A DNA stretch of 64,000 bases from Lasiosphaeria ovina (lineage: Eukaryota; Ascomycota; Sordariomycetes; Sordariales; Lasiosphaeriaceae). The stretch lies in the NCBI GenBank assembly GCA_033439765.1, contig JAULSN010000001.1:4898001-4962000 (forward strand). Direction: 5' to 3'. This document shows, piece after piece, positions 10,172 to 21,611 of this stretch. Under the pieces are notes generated by a model. The model did not search any database. It was not told the DNA's origin and worked only from the letters and a program-made list of their open reading frames with translations. The position numbers were made by a program, and so were the translations under genes. Position 1 is the first letter of the stretch; each line of letters begins with the position of its first letter.

Positions 10172-11309
10172 TGTCTTTTCTTTTTTAAGAAAAGAATAAA
10201 AACGTGCCTCCGCAGAGGACTTTCTCGCGGTGTTGTTTGTGTGGTTGGTATGTGGGTTGTGTGTGCGATTTGTTTTTTTGGCGGTGGTTCTGGTGTTCTA
10301 GTCCGAAAAAAAGGCAGGTTAAGTAGAAGAGGTAGTTTTATTCGCACTAGTCCAGGCTGCGTCGGCCGGCCAAAAAAAACTCCTATGAGGTCCGCTGCCT
10401 TCCAGCTCTCTCTTTCCATCTCTACCTCTCCAACTTCCAACGTCTCTCCGCCTTTCAACTTTTCAGCCACACCAAAATGGCAGTCCGGCTGATGTCTCGC
10501 CCTGGCTCTTAGAACCTTCCGGTTTATTCGACCTTTGGGGTAAGTGCCTATGCACCATTTGGAGTCATCAAATTCTTCGCGCCTTCTTACCTCCTTCTCC
10601 TCTTCCCTTGTACGGAATTTCACCCTTGCTTTTGGCAGATCACGTTGTTCTCGTCGCCTCCGATCTTTTCTTTCTCACGTAACACGTTGGATCTTCACCG
10701 AGGCCACCTTCTCTTTCCCTTCACACCTGCTGGGTTGTGGCAGATATGAAATCAGATTCAAGCCTGAGATGCTTCACCCAGACTCTTTTGATTTTCCATC
10801 GTCCTTGTCTGATTTATCGCGTCGCCCACTCACTTACTCGACCGCGTTTCCCACGGTTTCAGAGGGGAGCATGAGGTCTAGAGGTTTCGATACCTTGGAA
10901 TGGCCCAGAGACCAGAGGAGCGTGGGCAGATTTACAAACCTGCTGTGTGCGAGGTCTGCGCCGGTTGTTTTGCTATCAACGTGGTATTTTACCACCTCCT
11001 GCGCTCTGCGCGAGAGTAATTCTTCTTCTTCTCTACAGGCACATCAGCTACTTCATGGAAGCAAGGAGATATTCTCAAGAGGACGGCCAGGCCTTACTTC
11101 TTCTCCGCCCGCCATTACTTGGAGTGCTGGCTCCGGATCCCTCGAGCTGTCAGATCTAGCTCTTTCCCTTTCTCTCGCCTCAGCTATCTTGCCCACTATC
11201 TGCCGCTACTGCCATTTCAAGGCCCCATGACCTTGTCTAATTTGGATCTAACAATATTTTCTGGTTCGCCTCCCAGTCTCGATTCCCATCCTGCAAGTCG
11301 GCCAAGATC
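10172..11309 (+). promoter_or_regulatory. CT-rich leader region upstream of the broken gene at 11.3 kb
   Basis: The stretch is pyrimidine-rich on the plus strand from about 10380 to 11300 and contains intron-like ends, for example TCTAAC followed by CCTCCCAG at about 11246-11276. It looks like a promoter plus a spliced 5' leader for the reading frame that starts at 11310. Part of it must also serve as promoter for the minus gene ending its 5' side at 10171. A 228-codon frame (10544-11230) is Ser/Leu-rich in the way CT-rich DNA translates and is not supported as a protein. Confidence 0.4.
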
Positions 11310-11675
11310 ATGACGGACGCTATGACCAGCCACTCTCGTCGGGCTGGCCGACGCGAGCGAGACGAGAACGTGGGCGCTACTACGCGCGAGGACGACCTTC
11401 AAGGCCCTCTACCGTAGCAACTCAAAGTTCGTGTGGCAGATGGCCGGGCGCCAGCTGGTGTACATCAAGGCGCAGATGACGCGCGGCGACGGCACGCCCG
11501 CGCCCGTCACCCCGTCATATTATACGCCAGCCTCAACCACGGCGCCCGCTTCATCAAGCAATACGTTACGCGCATCGAGGGCGACGGCTCGGAGTACCCC
11601 GATGCCGACGACGCCGACCGCGAGGCCGACGGCGACGCCCACGGCTGGGGATTTGGCGGCTACGACGATTACTAG
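11310..11675 (+). pseudogene. Small gene with two compensating single-base frameshifts
   Basis: The frame begins ATG at 11310 (MTDAMTSHSRRAGRRERDEN) and ends YGGYDDY-like at 11673-11675 with an acidic Asp/Gly/Tyr tail. In the middle (about 11393-11500) coding character moves to the +1 frame, reading FKALYRSNSKFVWQMAGRQ and then LVYIKAQMTRGDG. It then returns to the first frame at PVILYASLNHGARFIKQYVT. In the original frame a TAG at 11414-11416 stops the ORF. One extra base near 11392 and one missing base near 11506 would explain all three parts as one protein of about 120 residues. I recognise no domain. It is either a recent pseudogene or two sequencing errors in GC-rich DNA; no intron with valid ends bridges the shifts. 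Confidence 0.6.
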
Positions 11676-13303
11676 TCGCCCGAAGCCATCCCTTCTTCTC
11701 TGGTCGGGTGCGTACACAATCGAGCCAGCGGCTATTCTTTCGGCGGCCATGGCGATCGACCAAGCGTCCACAAGTGCCGCCTCTTGTCGCTCGGCGCATC
11801 TTGGGAGGAGTAATATGGTAGACGCCAGGGGAGGTCGAGGGTCAGTATAATAATCAAACAGTCTACAGCACTCTCTACAATGTACTCCTTATCTAACCAC
11901 TTGACAACAAAAGTGGCCCGCTCCTATACTTCTCAACATCTCCAACAAGCGCAGTTTCCCGCCACAGTCTGCTCGGAAGTTCAACAGGACACGAAAAACG
12001 CTTTGCCGGGCAGCTACATCCTCGGAGAAGTAGAGGTCACCACGTTATGCTCTTGAAAATAATTACATGGCAGAACCAACCAGTTCAGGGGCAGCCGGGG
12101 CAGGCAAGGAAGAGGCGGACAGGTGGTGGAAAGAACGGACAAGGAAATGTTCCCGACATGATGAGCAGGATTGATGACGCGGTGACGGGCAATGATTAAT
12201 TCAAACGCAATAACGCCCATTTTCCGGCACAAGATCCCATGAGCCTAGTCACACAGGCGCCATCCTTCGGGAGTGATCAACTGCCTCAACTTTGGGGATT
12301 TTCTGACGCGTTTAATTATGTTTCTGTCGCGCAGTATATACCCTTATAACTTTGCACCGTTGCAAAGATCGATTCTTTTGCCCTGGAAAATAGTATGACA
12401 GCTTCTTACCATGGCTTATCTTCCTATTTTCTATGGCGATACACGACACATTTCAACAATAAACAAAGCTTGATATTCACTAAATTTGTTAATTACATGG
12501 TAGATTATATCCTGATTAGGTACTATAATCTTTTCCGCTGGTGGATGACACTAAAGCAGGTACTTGAAGTAAACCTTGAGCAGCACTCGGCCAAATGGTC
12601 CACAGCCAGAACTATTGCTGCTCAGCATCATGTTGTTTTCCCCTTCATCTAGGTAATTACCTTCTAAGCGGACAAGTTTGAGGAACAAGAGCCCTACCCC
12701 TCACTCACATACTTGCTTACCACAACAGAGTAAATAGATCATCATGCCACTTACAACCTGGATTCAAGCACAGTGAAACCCGCTCGATTTCGAGTAATTA
12801 TTTACTAACGTCCTCGTCTGTTGAAAATCCATCTCGGCACACTGTTCCTCTGTCTACTCGGTCTTCACAACTTAATCAAATGTAGGTACCAACAACCAAA
12901 TAACCACAGTCTATTATTCAGGTAAGGGGTACCGGGCTATTATCTCATAGCTTTTAGAGAAAAGTTGAATAAAGCCCAAGCTCCTTATCAGTAAGATCCT
13001 GACTTGGCGCTATCATTATGAGGCGGAATAGGTAGGTAGATAATGGAGCCCCAGGTCTCACCCGATCGGGGCTTGACATGCACCTGATAGTCACTTTGCA
13101 GAGGCAAAGTTGGAACATGTTCTGACTGTAATTGGAAACCGAAAACCCGGCACACTCTGGACCCAATCGCAGAAGCCTGTTTAAATACGTCGAATCGGTA
13201 TAATTATTTTCACGAATGCTATATGACCAACAACAGGCATGTTGGTTCGCAACGTATTAACCGCTGCCTGCGTCAGCTAATTATGACAAGACACAAACTA
13301 CCG
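11676..13303. other. 1.6 kb gene-free, partly AT-rich stretch
   Basis: Between the broken gene and the 3' end of MET1 I find no coding sequence, RNA gene or repeat array. About 12300-12960 is visibly richer in A and T than the surroundings. One exact AGGTAGGT motif lies at 13030-13037. Confidence 0.5.
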
Positions 13304-15190
13304 TTATGTCGACACAGCTGCGGCACTGATAGATGACGGGAGATCTTGTAGCAAGGGATCCACATCCAAATCCAAGCCCTTGAAGCCCCCGTCCTCCACG
13401 GTCCAGGAACAACCTGGTTCGGGGGTATATAGGGCCTCGCATGCGCGGCCAACGACGAGCAGTCCCGGCGGCCGGCTTCCCTCCTGCTCGATAGCATCGG
13501 CGACGTGCCGGATCGTGGTGCGGATGATGCGCTGGTCCGGGCAGCTGGCCCTCTCGACGACAGCACATGGCGTGTGGAGAGGCCAAAGCTTCCTCCAGTG
13601 GCAATCTCCTAACCGCTTGGGCAGGCCAACTGGAACGTCTCGGACTTCGTTGTTTTGCTCTTGCTCTGCTGTTTCGTGGATCTTTTCTCTCCCGCCCGCG
13701 ATATCCTCTCGCTGCTGCTGCGGCTCGTCGGCTCCGTCTTCTTCCGCGGTGTAGCTCGTCAATTCGCTCACTAGGCCGACGATGCGGTGCAGCGCCATTA
13801 GGAACACGACGGTCCGGGACTCGACATACTCGGGCGGCGCAGGAGGCCTCCCCTTTTTGCCCGTGCCGGTGCAAATCAGCATCTGGTCCGACACATCGCG
13901 CTGTGTGACAGGGATGCCGGCAAACAGGGGCGCGCTCAAGCCGCTCGTGATTCCCGGAAGCACGGTGACGCGCTCGCCCAGCCCGTGGCCCCGGAAGAAA
14001 GCAACTTCCTCCCCGCCGCGGCCGTATACAAAGGGGTCGCCTTGCTTCAAGCGCAGTACCGTCTTGCCAGCCCGCACACCGTCTAGCGCCTGCTCGAGTA
14101 GCTCCTCCTGCGCGCGGTCAGCGTTCCCCGGAAACTTGCGCGCGATGGACACGGGAGTCCGCCGGGGGATCAAGTCGAGCACACCCGAGGGGACGAGCTT
14201 GTCAGCCAGGACGAGATCTGCCGCTTGAATCGCCTTGTATGTTGCTTGTGTAAGAAGGTCCGGGTGGCCGGGCCCACTCCCTGCGAGGATGATGCGACCC
14301 GTAGGAGGAACAGTGATGCTGACGGGGTCATGACTGGGAGCACCATTATGCAAAGCTGAACTATCGGTTGTCCGGTACGAGTTGAGAATAGCTTCGACGT
14401 CGCCGTCTGTGACAGCCGCCAGCCGCTTCAAGGGCCAGTACTCACACACCTGCGCCAACCAGCGCATGCGGCGTGTTTTGGCCGCATCAGCGTCTGCGTC
14501 AGTGACAAGCTTGTTGAAGGACGCAGTCTGGTCGACCGAGTCATCAACGCCTTCGTTTTCGACGCCGTCCCCCTGGTCGTCACTTCCCTGGGCACCGTGG
14601 GCTACCTGTCGCCGGGCATCACGGTCCTCATCGACAACCCGCCTCCGCATCTCGCCCAACCGAGCGCATGCGCTTCCCAGCCCGGCCGGCAGAGCCGCAG
14701 CTACTTCCCTCCGGATGCGGCTGGCTAGCTTGCAGCCGCGGCCGTTGGTCGTGACACCAATCTGCAGCGGGCCGTCGACATGGGAGCTCAGCAGGCTGAA
14801 GGAGCACAGGGCTGGAGCATCTACGACATTTACCGGGATGCGGTGTCGCTTGCACACGTCCGAGACACCCTGGGCCAGTGCGTCACGAGGGCTCGTCACG
14901 AAGACGGCATCGACAAAGCCGCCGGTTTCCGGACGGCCCAGGGTGAACAAATCTTCATCCTTGAACGGCCGGTCCAGGTGTGTCAAGGAACCCGTAGCGA
15001 TGTGCGCCGCTACTGCATAGTGCAGCTCGGTTGCGCTGGCGGGTGCGATGAGAATCGGTTTGGCGCCGGCGGCGAGTGAGTTAGCTGCCCGTGAGGCGGC
15101 AAGAGGGCTGGATCCTATGATCAGGTGGATATGGGCCCGGCAGTCGAGAGCCGTAAGAAGCGAGGTATGATACGTTGTTGGTGGTGTCAT
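13304..15190 (-). CDS. MET1: MET1-type siroheme synthase (uroporphyrinogen-III C-methyltransferase)
   Basis: Intronless, 628 residues. The N-terminal part (about 18-260) has a Rossmann-like start (HLIIGSSPLAASRAANSLAA) and resembles the Met8/CysG-N precorrin-2 dehydrogenase module. The C-terminal part (about 299-620) is the SUMT/TP-methylase domain, with GSGPGHPDLLT (304-314), LKQGDPFVYGRGGEE (381-395) and LPGITSGLSAPLFAGIPVTQ. SUMT methylates uroporphyrinogen III with S-adenosylmethionine on the way to siroheme, the cofactor of sulfite and nitrite reductases. Loss in fungi therefore causes methionine auxotrophy and failure to use nitrate. Two acidic, low-complexity inserts (about 186-236, and about 470-510 after the SAM-binding region) are not part of the fold. 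Whether the N-terminal module still has dehydrogenase activity cannot be told from sequence alone. The start has no competing in-frame ATG close by. Confidence 0.93.
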   Translation of the reverse strand: MTPPTTYHTSLLTALDCRAHIHLIIGSSPLAASRAANSLAAGAKPILIAPASATELHYAVAAHIATGSLTHLDRPFKDEDLFTLGRPETGGFVDAVFVTSPRDALAQGVSDVCKRHRIPVNVVDAPALCSFSLLSSHVDGPLQIGVTTNGRGCKLASRIRREVAAALPAGLGSACARLGEMRRRVVDEDRDARRQVAHGAQGSDDQGDGVENEGVDDSVDQTASFNKLVTDADADAAKTRRMRWLAQVCEYWPLKRLAAVTDGDVEAILNSYRTTDSSALHNGAPSHDPVSITVPPTGRIILAGSGPGHPDLLTQATYKAIQAADLVLADKLVPSGVLDLIPRRTPVSIARKFPGNADRAQEELLEQALDGVRAGKTVLRLKQGDPFVYGRGGEEVAFFRGHGLGERVTVLPGITSGLSAPLFAGIPVTQRDVSDQMLICTGTGKKGRPPAPPEYVESRTVVFLMALHRIVGLVSELTSYTAEEDGADEPQQQREDIAGGREKIHETAEQEQNNEVRDVPVGLPKRLGDCHWRKLWPLHTPCAVVERASCPDQRIIRTTIRHVADAIEQEGSRPPGLLVVGRACEALYTPEPGCSWTVEDGGFKGLDLDVDPLLQDLPSSISAAAVST

Positions 15191-16834
15191 TGTCTGTTAT
15201 CTCCGCCTTCGCGCAAGATGAGCGGCGCTTGGTCCTGGTTCGTTCCCTTTCACGCTCCTCCTTCTCCTCCTTGTCGTCGTCGTCGGCGGGGTTCTGGATA
15301 TAGCAAAAAGAACGCAACCTCGAAGAGCCTCGTAGAAGAACAACGACCAGTCTTTAAAATATGTAAGTAATGTGAAGCGAACGAGATAAAACAGATATCA
15401 AGGCTAAGGTGATGTGACTAACAAGAAGGGGGTTTCAGACAACAGACAAAAAAAACTCTAGGAAATTAAGGGAAATTACCTCAAGCCCGTCTACTCTCGC
15501 CAAGTCATATGCAAAGCTCAAAATGTCGGACTTCCGGACAATGTGCTAAGTTTGTTGTTCTGTCGTTCTTTGATGGCCGTGGGTTGTACTGTACTAGGTA
15601 TCAGGTGGTGAGAGAGGAACCTAAAAGGGGTCCAGGGCATTCCGCATTTGACAACCGCTGTAGCCAGTCAGCGATGGCCGTTTAGGCTTACACGGATGCT
15701 GCCGAAAAAAAAACTTGCCCTTAGCGGCCGCTGACGCCATCGAGCCGGCGACTGGAACGGCATTTAAATGGCTTATCGTGCCCATCGTCCCGAACATCCC
15801 CGCCGCGATAAATGATCGACTCCGCGGGCAGCGGAGATCCTTGAGTCAATGAATGGAAAGGGGGCGCCGACCGGAGCAGTCGCCGGAAATGCTTAAATAT
15901 ACCTGCCCTGCCCACCTTGCAGGTACATGTTATTGACTGACACCTATGGCTTTTGGCATGCAAGGCCTGCCAGGATTTTTTACTCAAGTGCATGCACATA
16001 TTTACTCACTACAAAGGAGAGGGCAGAACCCGTGATCTGGGGTCGTCACGCAAGGTCCTCTCAAGCTTGCCGAATGAAAAGCCAAAAGGGAATATTTAAT
16101 ACAGCAAGTTCTCGAAAAAATAATGAATTAAAACCATCCTATCACTCCCAACCCAGGAGGAAAACGAAACCGGCAGTATTAGTGCCGCTTGTGCTGGATA
16201 GCCCCTGAAAAAGGAAGACCACCAGTCATTGAACAACATAGCTCGTTGTTGCTTCATTGTCCCACCGACCCCCCATCCGTTCTTCTGGCTAGCAGGCCTC
16301 AAAACACGACATTCGTCTGAATAGGGGGCCCTTGAGACGTTGAGGCGCTAGACACACCGTGTCGACGGGCTTCACCCCAACGTCCCATTAACGACCGCCA
16401 GTGTTTAATCCATTACGGTTTCCGGCGCTACTACCGCAATGGACCGCCAGTGCGAGAATCAGCCACCACAATCTCCCTAGCTGTATGTCCTGAACTCGAA
16501 ATCAATATATGTACAGTGCAATATAGTCTCGCCCATCGGAGACTCGATTAGAGACTCGGCTAGAGACCCGGAGCTTGGTGTTTGGGGTCGATAGCCAATG
16601 GAAAGAAGAAGAATTCCTCCGGAGGTTTGCCAGAGGTAATAAAATCGCGTAGGGTGGGTTTATGCCGCAATACGCCCAACGCCTGGAGTAAGTGTGACAT
16701 GACAGCCAGTGTGTCGTGAAAGATTTCCGTTCCCGTGTCTTTTGCGTCTCTGATTCAATATCGGGGCCAAGGTCTGCCTGGGCCGGAAGATGCCACCGAT
16801 AAGTCGTCGGCGTGCCAAAGTACGCATAGCCAGC
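15191..16834. other. 1.6 kb intergenic region between MET1 (5' side) and rho3 (3' side)
   Basis: No gene recognised. The part next to 15190 is the MET1 promoter. The remainder holds only short overlapping open frames and short A-runs, for example around 15705. Confidence 0.5.
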
Positions 16835-17762
16835 CTACATGACGGCGCACTTAGAGTCTTCCCGATCCTTCTTGACCGACAAGGCGACCCGTGCGGCCTC
16901 CGTGAAGGCTTCGTTAACTCCCCTATTGCGCATGGCCGAACACTCGAGATACCGCAGGGCGTGGATTCGGCGTGCCACCTCCAGGCCCTGGTCGTAGTTG
17001 ATCATCGGCTTCTTCTCTCGTGGCCCACCGGCCTCGTTGTTGCCGTCATCCTCCTCGTCTGTCGCCTCGCGCAGGTCGCACTTCAAGGCCACCAAAACAA
17101 GCTTAACACCGGGGCAGTTGTCGGCAATCTCGCCCACCCATTTGCTCTCGACGTTTTCGAGCGAGTCTTTACTGTCGACTGAATAACAGAGCATGATAAG
17201 ATCCGTATCGTCTAGCGAAGTTATCAGAAAGCTGTCATTTTGCGACCGGTTCGCCGTGGAAAGTGGAATGCCAGGGCAACAGTACCATATGAGAGGCTCC
17301 GTAACCTATCAAACTCTTCCTGGCCAGCTGTGTCCCATAGCGATAGTTCGATGTGAACATTGTCCACAAAGATATCTGCACGCCCGCCATGTCAATCCCG
17401 CCATCTCCAATTTCTCCCGTCAGGGTACGCGGTATGGACAATTGCCTAGGGGAGGTGTTACGCACCGTGGACGTAGTTCTCGAATACGGTGGGTTCGTAG
17501 ACTGTCGGAAAGTACCTGCGTTTGATGAGCTTACAGCTTCATGCTGGCAATGGGAGGCGCAGCATAGGACTTACCCTCTAGTGAAGACGTTGAGCAACGA
17601 CGTCTTTCCGCATGCACCGTCGCCCCTGTGTGCGAAGAACGCGGTCAGCCTGTTTATCTTTCTCCATTCCCCATTTCGAGTCCCGAAGGTTGAGAGCGGG
17701 CGAACTTACAGCAAGACAAGCTTGCGCTGCACAGTTTTCGAGCCGCCGATTCCACAAGGCAT
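16835..17762 (-). CDS. rho3: Rho3 small GTPase, 5 exons
   Basis: Minus exons 17710-17762, 17575-17625, 17466-17515, 17286-17375 and 16835-17211 join in matching phases to 206 residues. The start reads [18 protein letters not shown]. All G-protein boxes are visible: P-loop GDGACGKTS (19-27), effector loop [15 protein letters not shown] (36-50), G3 DTAGQEE (66-72), a KCDLRE motif (TKxD equivalent) and ECSAM. The C-terminus CAVM is a CAAX prenylation signal (Cys203). The Rho-insert region carries an acidic stretch ([10 protein letters not shown]). N-terminus, insert and tail match the Rho3 branch rather than Rho1, Rho2, Rho4 or Cdc42. Rho3 directs exocytosis and polarised tip growth at the plasma membrane. 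Every intron has a normal donor (GTAAGT, GTAAGT, GTGCGT, GTACTG). Confidence 0.93.
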
Positions 17763-19798
17763 TGTGTGAGGCGGGCAGGGGTTCGGAAGAAAGCGATTGT
17801 ATAGTGTTCTGGTTGCGCGAAAGCAAGTGGCAGTCGAGAAAAGCGGTTTATTTCTTTTTGTTCCTCGTTCAGGTACTCGTGCGTTTAGTTGTGCGGCAAA
17901 AAGGCAACGAGCGACGGGAAGGTTTGTGGTTGATCTGGCCTGACGCCAACTTTCTCCGGAGGCGCGACCGAGGGTTGCGAGTAAAACAAGGAAGGGAGTA
18001 AGAATAGGGCATATGGCAATATACCGTTTCGGACTAAGTTGGCAGACGCTTGCAAAATTTCGACGTAGCTCAGACCAAAAGAAAGTAGAAAAGGCGTTTG
18101 TAGTATCCAAAAAAACACGAAATGGCAAAGAGCGAAAGTGAACAGCAGTCGAATAAGGTGTCCAACCAGAAGAGGACGAAATTGAAGCCGAAGTCAGTGA
18201 AATTGGCAGCACACCCAGTGAGCGCATCGACTAGGATTCACGGGCAAGCATTTTGACTGGGCCGCCCAGTCCAGGCGTGTTGCCGCACCTCGCGGCACCT
18301 CGGGGAACGCCTGAGCAAGCCAGATCCCTCGCTAGCGTCCACAGTGGGGGAATTGATCCACTCAGCTCAAGCCACGGTGTGGACTTTCGACTCGGAGGGG
18401 GGTGGCGGGGCACCTCACAGGAGACAGGTCCGATATCAAGCGCATTTGATCCTCAGGAAATGTGAGATACAATAATCTGGTCTGTGGTCTGTACAATGCT
18501 TGAAAGAGCATGCAAAGGACAGACTAGCTCACAGGAGCTACGAGCAAGAGCTTGAACGCGCCCATTTTACTCCGGTTCCCATTTTCGTGTCCCTATATTT
18601 GGCCAAAGTCGTGGAACCTGGGGTACGTCACCTAGTGCGGCGGGCCAGGCCTAGAACTGCTGCAGTGACGCACGGTTCCGGATGCAAGAGGTGGCTTTCC
18701 AGACGTACTTCCGTAGGCATGACCTGACATGCAAACCTCTCCCCATTGACACAAGTTGGAATCTGGAAACTGCCTCAGTCCGGCGCAGTAAGCTCTCGGC
18801 AAAAACTACCTATACCTTTCACTGGTCCTTCTGGGGGCCGAATGTCAGATCACCACGACCTCGGTAGCCCTGCCATAGATTAAAGCAGCTATCTTTGCAC
18901 TGTGCCAAACAAGAACTGTGGCTGTCTCATCTGCAAGTGAGTTGACAGCAAGCGAACGCAAGCCACCAACCTACAGTCTTGAAGTATCCAAGACAGATCT
19001 GGTTCACTCTGGAAAACTCGCCGCATGATCCTCCACGTTTCAAACTCTGACATCGAGGCATCAAGACATCTGCCCTGAAATGCGAGTTGCAGCAAGAAAT
19101 GACAGGTGCAAGCTTTTCTTGTCTTGAAAGCGCGCGACAACTCCCTCGGCGCGATTGGCTGGCCTATATGATTCAGTAGATAGCGAGAGTTTCGGCTGTT
19201 GATTCCAGCCCAGCCCTCTCCGCCCCATTGTTAACGTTGGCAATCGCGATGGCGAAGGCGTATTGGGAAGCAGGTGGATATGAGACGACCAAGAGGAGTG
19301 CAAGCAATATCACGTTCATTCAGCTTCCATCAGTTACGTATAGTGGTTTGTTAACGAACCCCTTCACGCCCTGTCAAGAATCGGCATCAGAAACGGATGG
19401 TGATCTACTCTGGGGTAACCAGTTTACCGATACCTAGGTACGCTCCAAGGTAGCATGCCTGGTCTCCTCAGAAGCTGTCGGTGTTCATAGTGCCGCGACT
19501 GTGTTGTGCACCAGAACCAGACTCAACAAGTATGTGGTTCTAGGCCCACTACAGCACGGGATCTCTTGGATTATAGATCAAAGACATAAAGCACAAGGCG
19601 CCTTTCTATTATTTGGTGTGCAAAGGGGAGCTGTCGGAATGCTAAAACAATATACAAATTGTGTCTATAAACAGAAGGCATCGATGCCGTTGATTGGGTA
19701 TCACAAAACTCGTCGTTCCGAATTCACATGGGGCAAGCATATCTTCTTCGCCGTATCCGTAGTTGGCAGCACAACCAAATCCCTACCGGCTTCCTTTA
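17763..19798. other. 2 kb intergenic region, rho3 promoter to cwc25 3' side
   Basis: The first few hundred bases upstream of rho3 are its promoter and leader. No coding sequence or repeat is supported in the rest. A palindromic ACCTAGGT-type motif occurs at about 19431-19438. Confidence 0.5.
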
Positions 19799-21085
19799 CT
19801 ATCGAGCCCCAGTCAAGCGACTAGCTACTTTCATATCGGCAGCTCTACTGTGAAGACTGGTCGTAAACCCTGCATCGCCTCCGAACTTCTTGTTGCGTTG
19901 GCGAGCCCGGTCGTCTGCCTCTTGCGCGGCCCGCTCGGACTCCTCAATAGCCGCGAGCCGGCGTTGGCGGTCTTTGTCCAGGTCTGTAGCCGCCTCCTGC
20001 ATGGCGGCGAGTTTACGGGCCCGCTCCTCCTCAGCCCGGTCTCCGTCGGCCGTGTCGTTACTAGACGCTTGGCCGTTCGTCCTTGGCCAGCTATCCCTCT
20101 CGTCTACTTTGAGAGATCTGAAAGTCCCTCGGTTCTGGCGGCCACCTCGATCACCGTTTCGGTCACCATTCCGGTCGTCACCTCGGCTCTCGAGGCGCTT
20201 CAATGGTTCACCGCGCTCCGTGGACCGAGTTCTTCGCGACGCAGGGGCTGGAGAGCGTGAATTTTCCCTTGACCGGCTGTCTTGAGATCGCCTCGCACGG
20301 CTGCCGTCCCGCCTGTCCCGTCTGTCTCGCCCACCACGCCCATTCCTTGACTCAGATCTAGGTCGCCGCCGCTCTGGTGAATCCCTTCTTCGTCGCCTCC
20401 GATCCTCGTCTGCGTCATGTCTCCGAGGGCTCCTTGACCTGTCTCTCGAGTCGGACCTACGCCGACGTGAATACCGCTCCTCATCCCGCTCCTCGTCGCG
20501 GCCCCGATGAGATCGATGATGGTGGCGATTCTTATGGCGTTTCTCTTCTCTTGGCTTTTCCTTTTGTTGGGGATCATCGATACCCAAAGAACTAAGCAAC
20601 TGTCGTCTTTTAATGGGATCGTTCATCATGGCCTCGTATGCTTGCTGCTCCTGTCTCTTGATTGCCAGCAATGGATCTTCTCTGATCTTGGCAGCTATGT
20701 CCCGCGGGTTGCCAATAGCCGGCGTTGCGACAATGCTGTCGTGGCTCGGCTGCTTCTGAAGCCTTTTGGTCTCGTTGTCCTGGAGGAGTTTGTCGATCCG
20801 CCGTTTTCCCAGAAGGTAAGCCTCCTTCTCAGCTCCATCTCCAGCCTGCCCATCGGTAGGGCCAGCGTACATCCACTCCACCCTATCAATCTTGCGCTTG
20901 CCACCCGCTGCTTCGAGAGCCTTCTGAATCTCCTCCTTCCGGCGCTCCTCCTCGATTTCCTGAAGACGAAGCTGTAGCTTTTTGCGCTCCGCAATCGCTT
21001 CAGCTTCGGCCTTTTGAGTTGCAGCGACATTCCCCGACCGTAGGGGATGCCAACTCTTTTTCATATTCAGATCGCCGGAACCCAT
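19799..21085 (-). CDS. cwc25: Pre-mRNA splicing factor Cwc25
   Basis: Single exon, 428 residues. The N-terminus (MGSGDLNMKKSWHPLRSGNV) followed by a charged helix is the CIR_N domain typical of Cwc25/CCDC49. The conserved segment around RVEWMYAGP follows at about 67-75. Next comes a region with the family's RREDPLLAIK-like motif (here REDPLLAIKRQEQQAYEAMM). The second half is a long Arg/Asp/Ser-rich RS-like tail with many RS, RD and DR dipeptides, then a charged helix. Cwc25 is a step-one factor that joins the spliceosome after Prp2 action and stimulates the first transesterification. It lies in the nucleus. The gene is divergent from csn2, with 526 bases between the start codons. The RS-rich tail makes its length variable between species. 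Confidence 0.92.
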   Translation of the reverse strand: MGSGDLNMKKSWHPLRSGNVAATQKAEAEAIAERKKLQLRLQEIEEERRKEEIQKALEAAGGKRKIDRVEWMYAGPTDGQAGDGAEKEAYLLGKRRIDKLLQDNETKRLQKQPSHDSIVATPAIGNPRDIAAKIREDPLLAIKRQEQQAYEAMMNDPIKRRQLLSSLGIDDPQQKEKPREEKRHKNRHHHRSHRGRDEERDEERYSRRRRSDSRDRSRSPRRHDADEDRRRRRRDSPERRRPRSESRNGRGGRDRRDRRDGSRARRSQDSRSRENSRSPAPASRRTRSTERGEPLKRLESRGDDRNGDRNGDRGGRQNRGTFRSLKVDERDSWPRTNGQASSNDTADGDRAEEERARKLAAMQEAATDLDKDRQRRLAAIEESERAAQEADDRARQRNKKFGGDAGFTTSLHSRAADMKVASRLTGAR

Positions 21086-21611
21086 CTTGGCGGTATTTGC
21101 GCTGCGGCGATCCTAGAGCGGGTAGTGAATCTTCCAGTAATAATCTCAGAAAGAAAACACGGAGGGTTGATGCCTGGTATTCGGCGCAAAATAATGAATC
21201 GACAAGAGGACGGGCGAATTTGTCGATCGGCGAGGGCGACTTTGCGTGTGGTGAGAATGAAGTAGCTAGTTTTCGTTGTGACGCGGAACGAAGTGGCGAC
21301 GACGAGCAGCGCCACAAAGTCTTTGGGCATTCAAGGTGGCAGGGTACGGCAGGGAAGGTGGGCGGCCAGGGTGGCTCGTGCTTGCAGGCCGCAATGGCCA
21401 AAGACCGCCAGCCAATGAACAAGCCTCTACCCCACACCAAGATTTCCCCCACCTTTAACGCCTTCGCACACGGCTTCAGCCTTACCTCACTGCAAGTCCT
21501 CCTGACAACGCGGTCAGGGCACACTCTCTTCCTGGACTGCTACACCACCATCGCGCGTCACTAGGTGAACCTACCGAAATCGGTATCTTGTGCCCGAGAA
21601 TACCAGCAAAA
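21086..21611. promoter_or_regulatory. Shared promoter of cwc25 and csn2
   Basis: The 526 bases between the two divergent start codons must contain both promoters. I see no TATA box in a convincing place. The region next to csn2 has short CT-rich patches. Overlapping open frames here end inside the two real genes and are not supported. Confidence 0.6.

Noticed and set aside
10544..11230. 228-codon plus-strand open frame
   Set aside because: Ser/Leu/Phe-rich translation of a CT-rich leader; no motif and no conserved start.
12300..12960. AT-rich stretch as a RIP-mutated transposon
   Set aside because: No terminal repeats, target-site duplication or transposase/reverse-transcriptase residues could be read; base composition alone is not enough.
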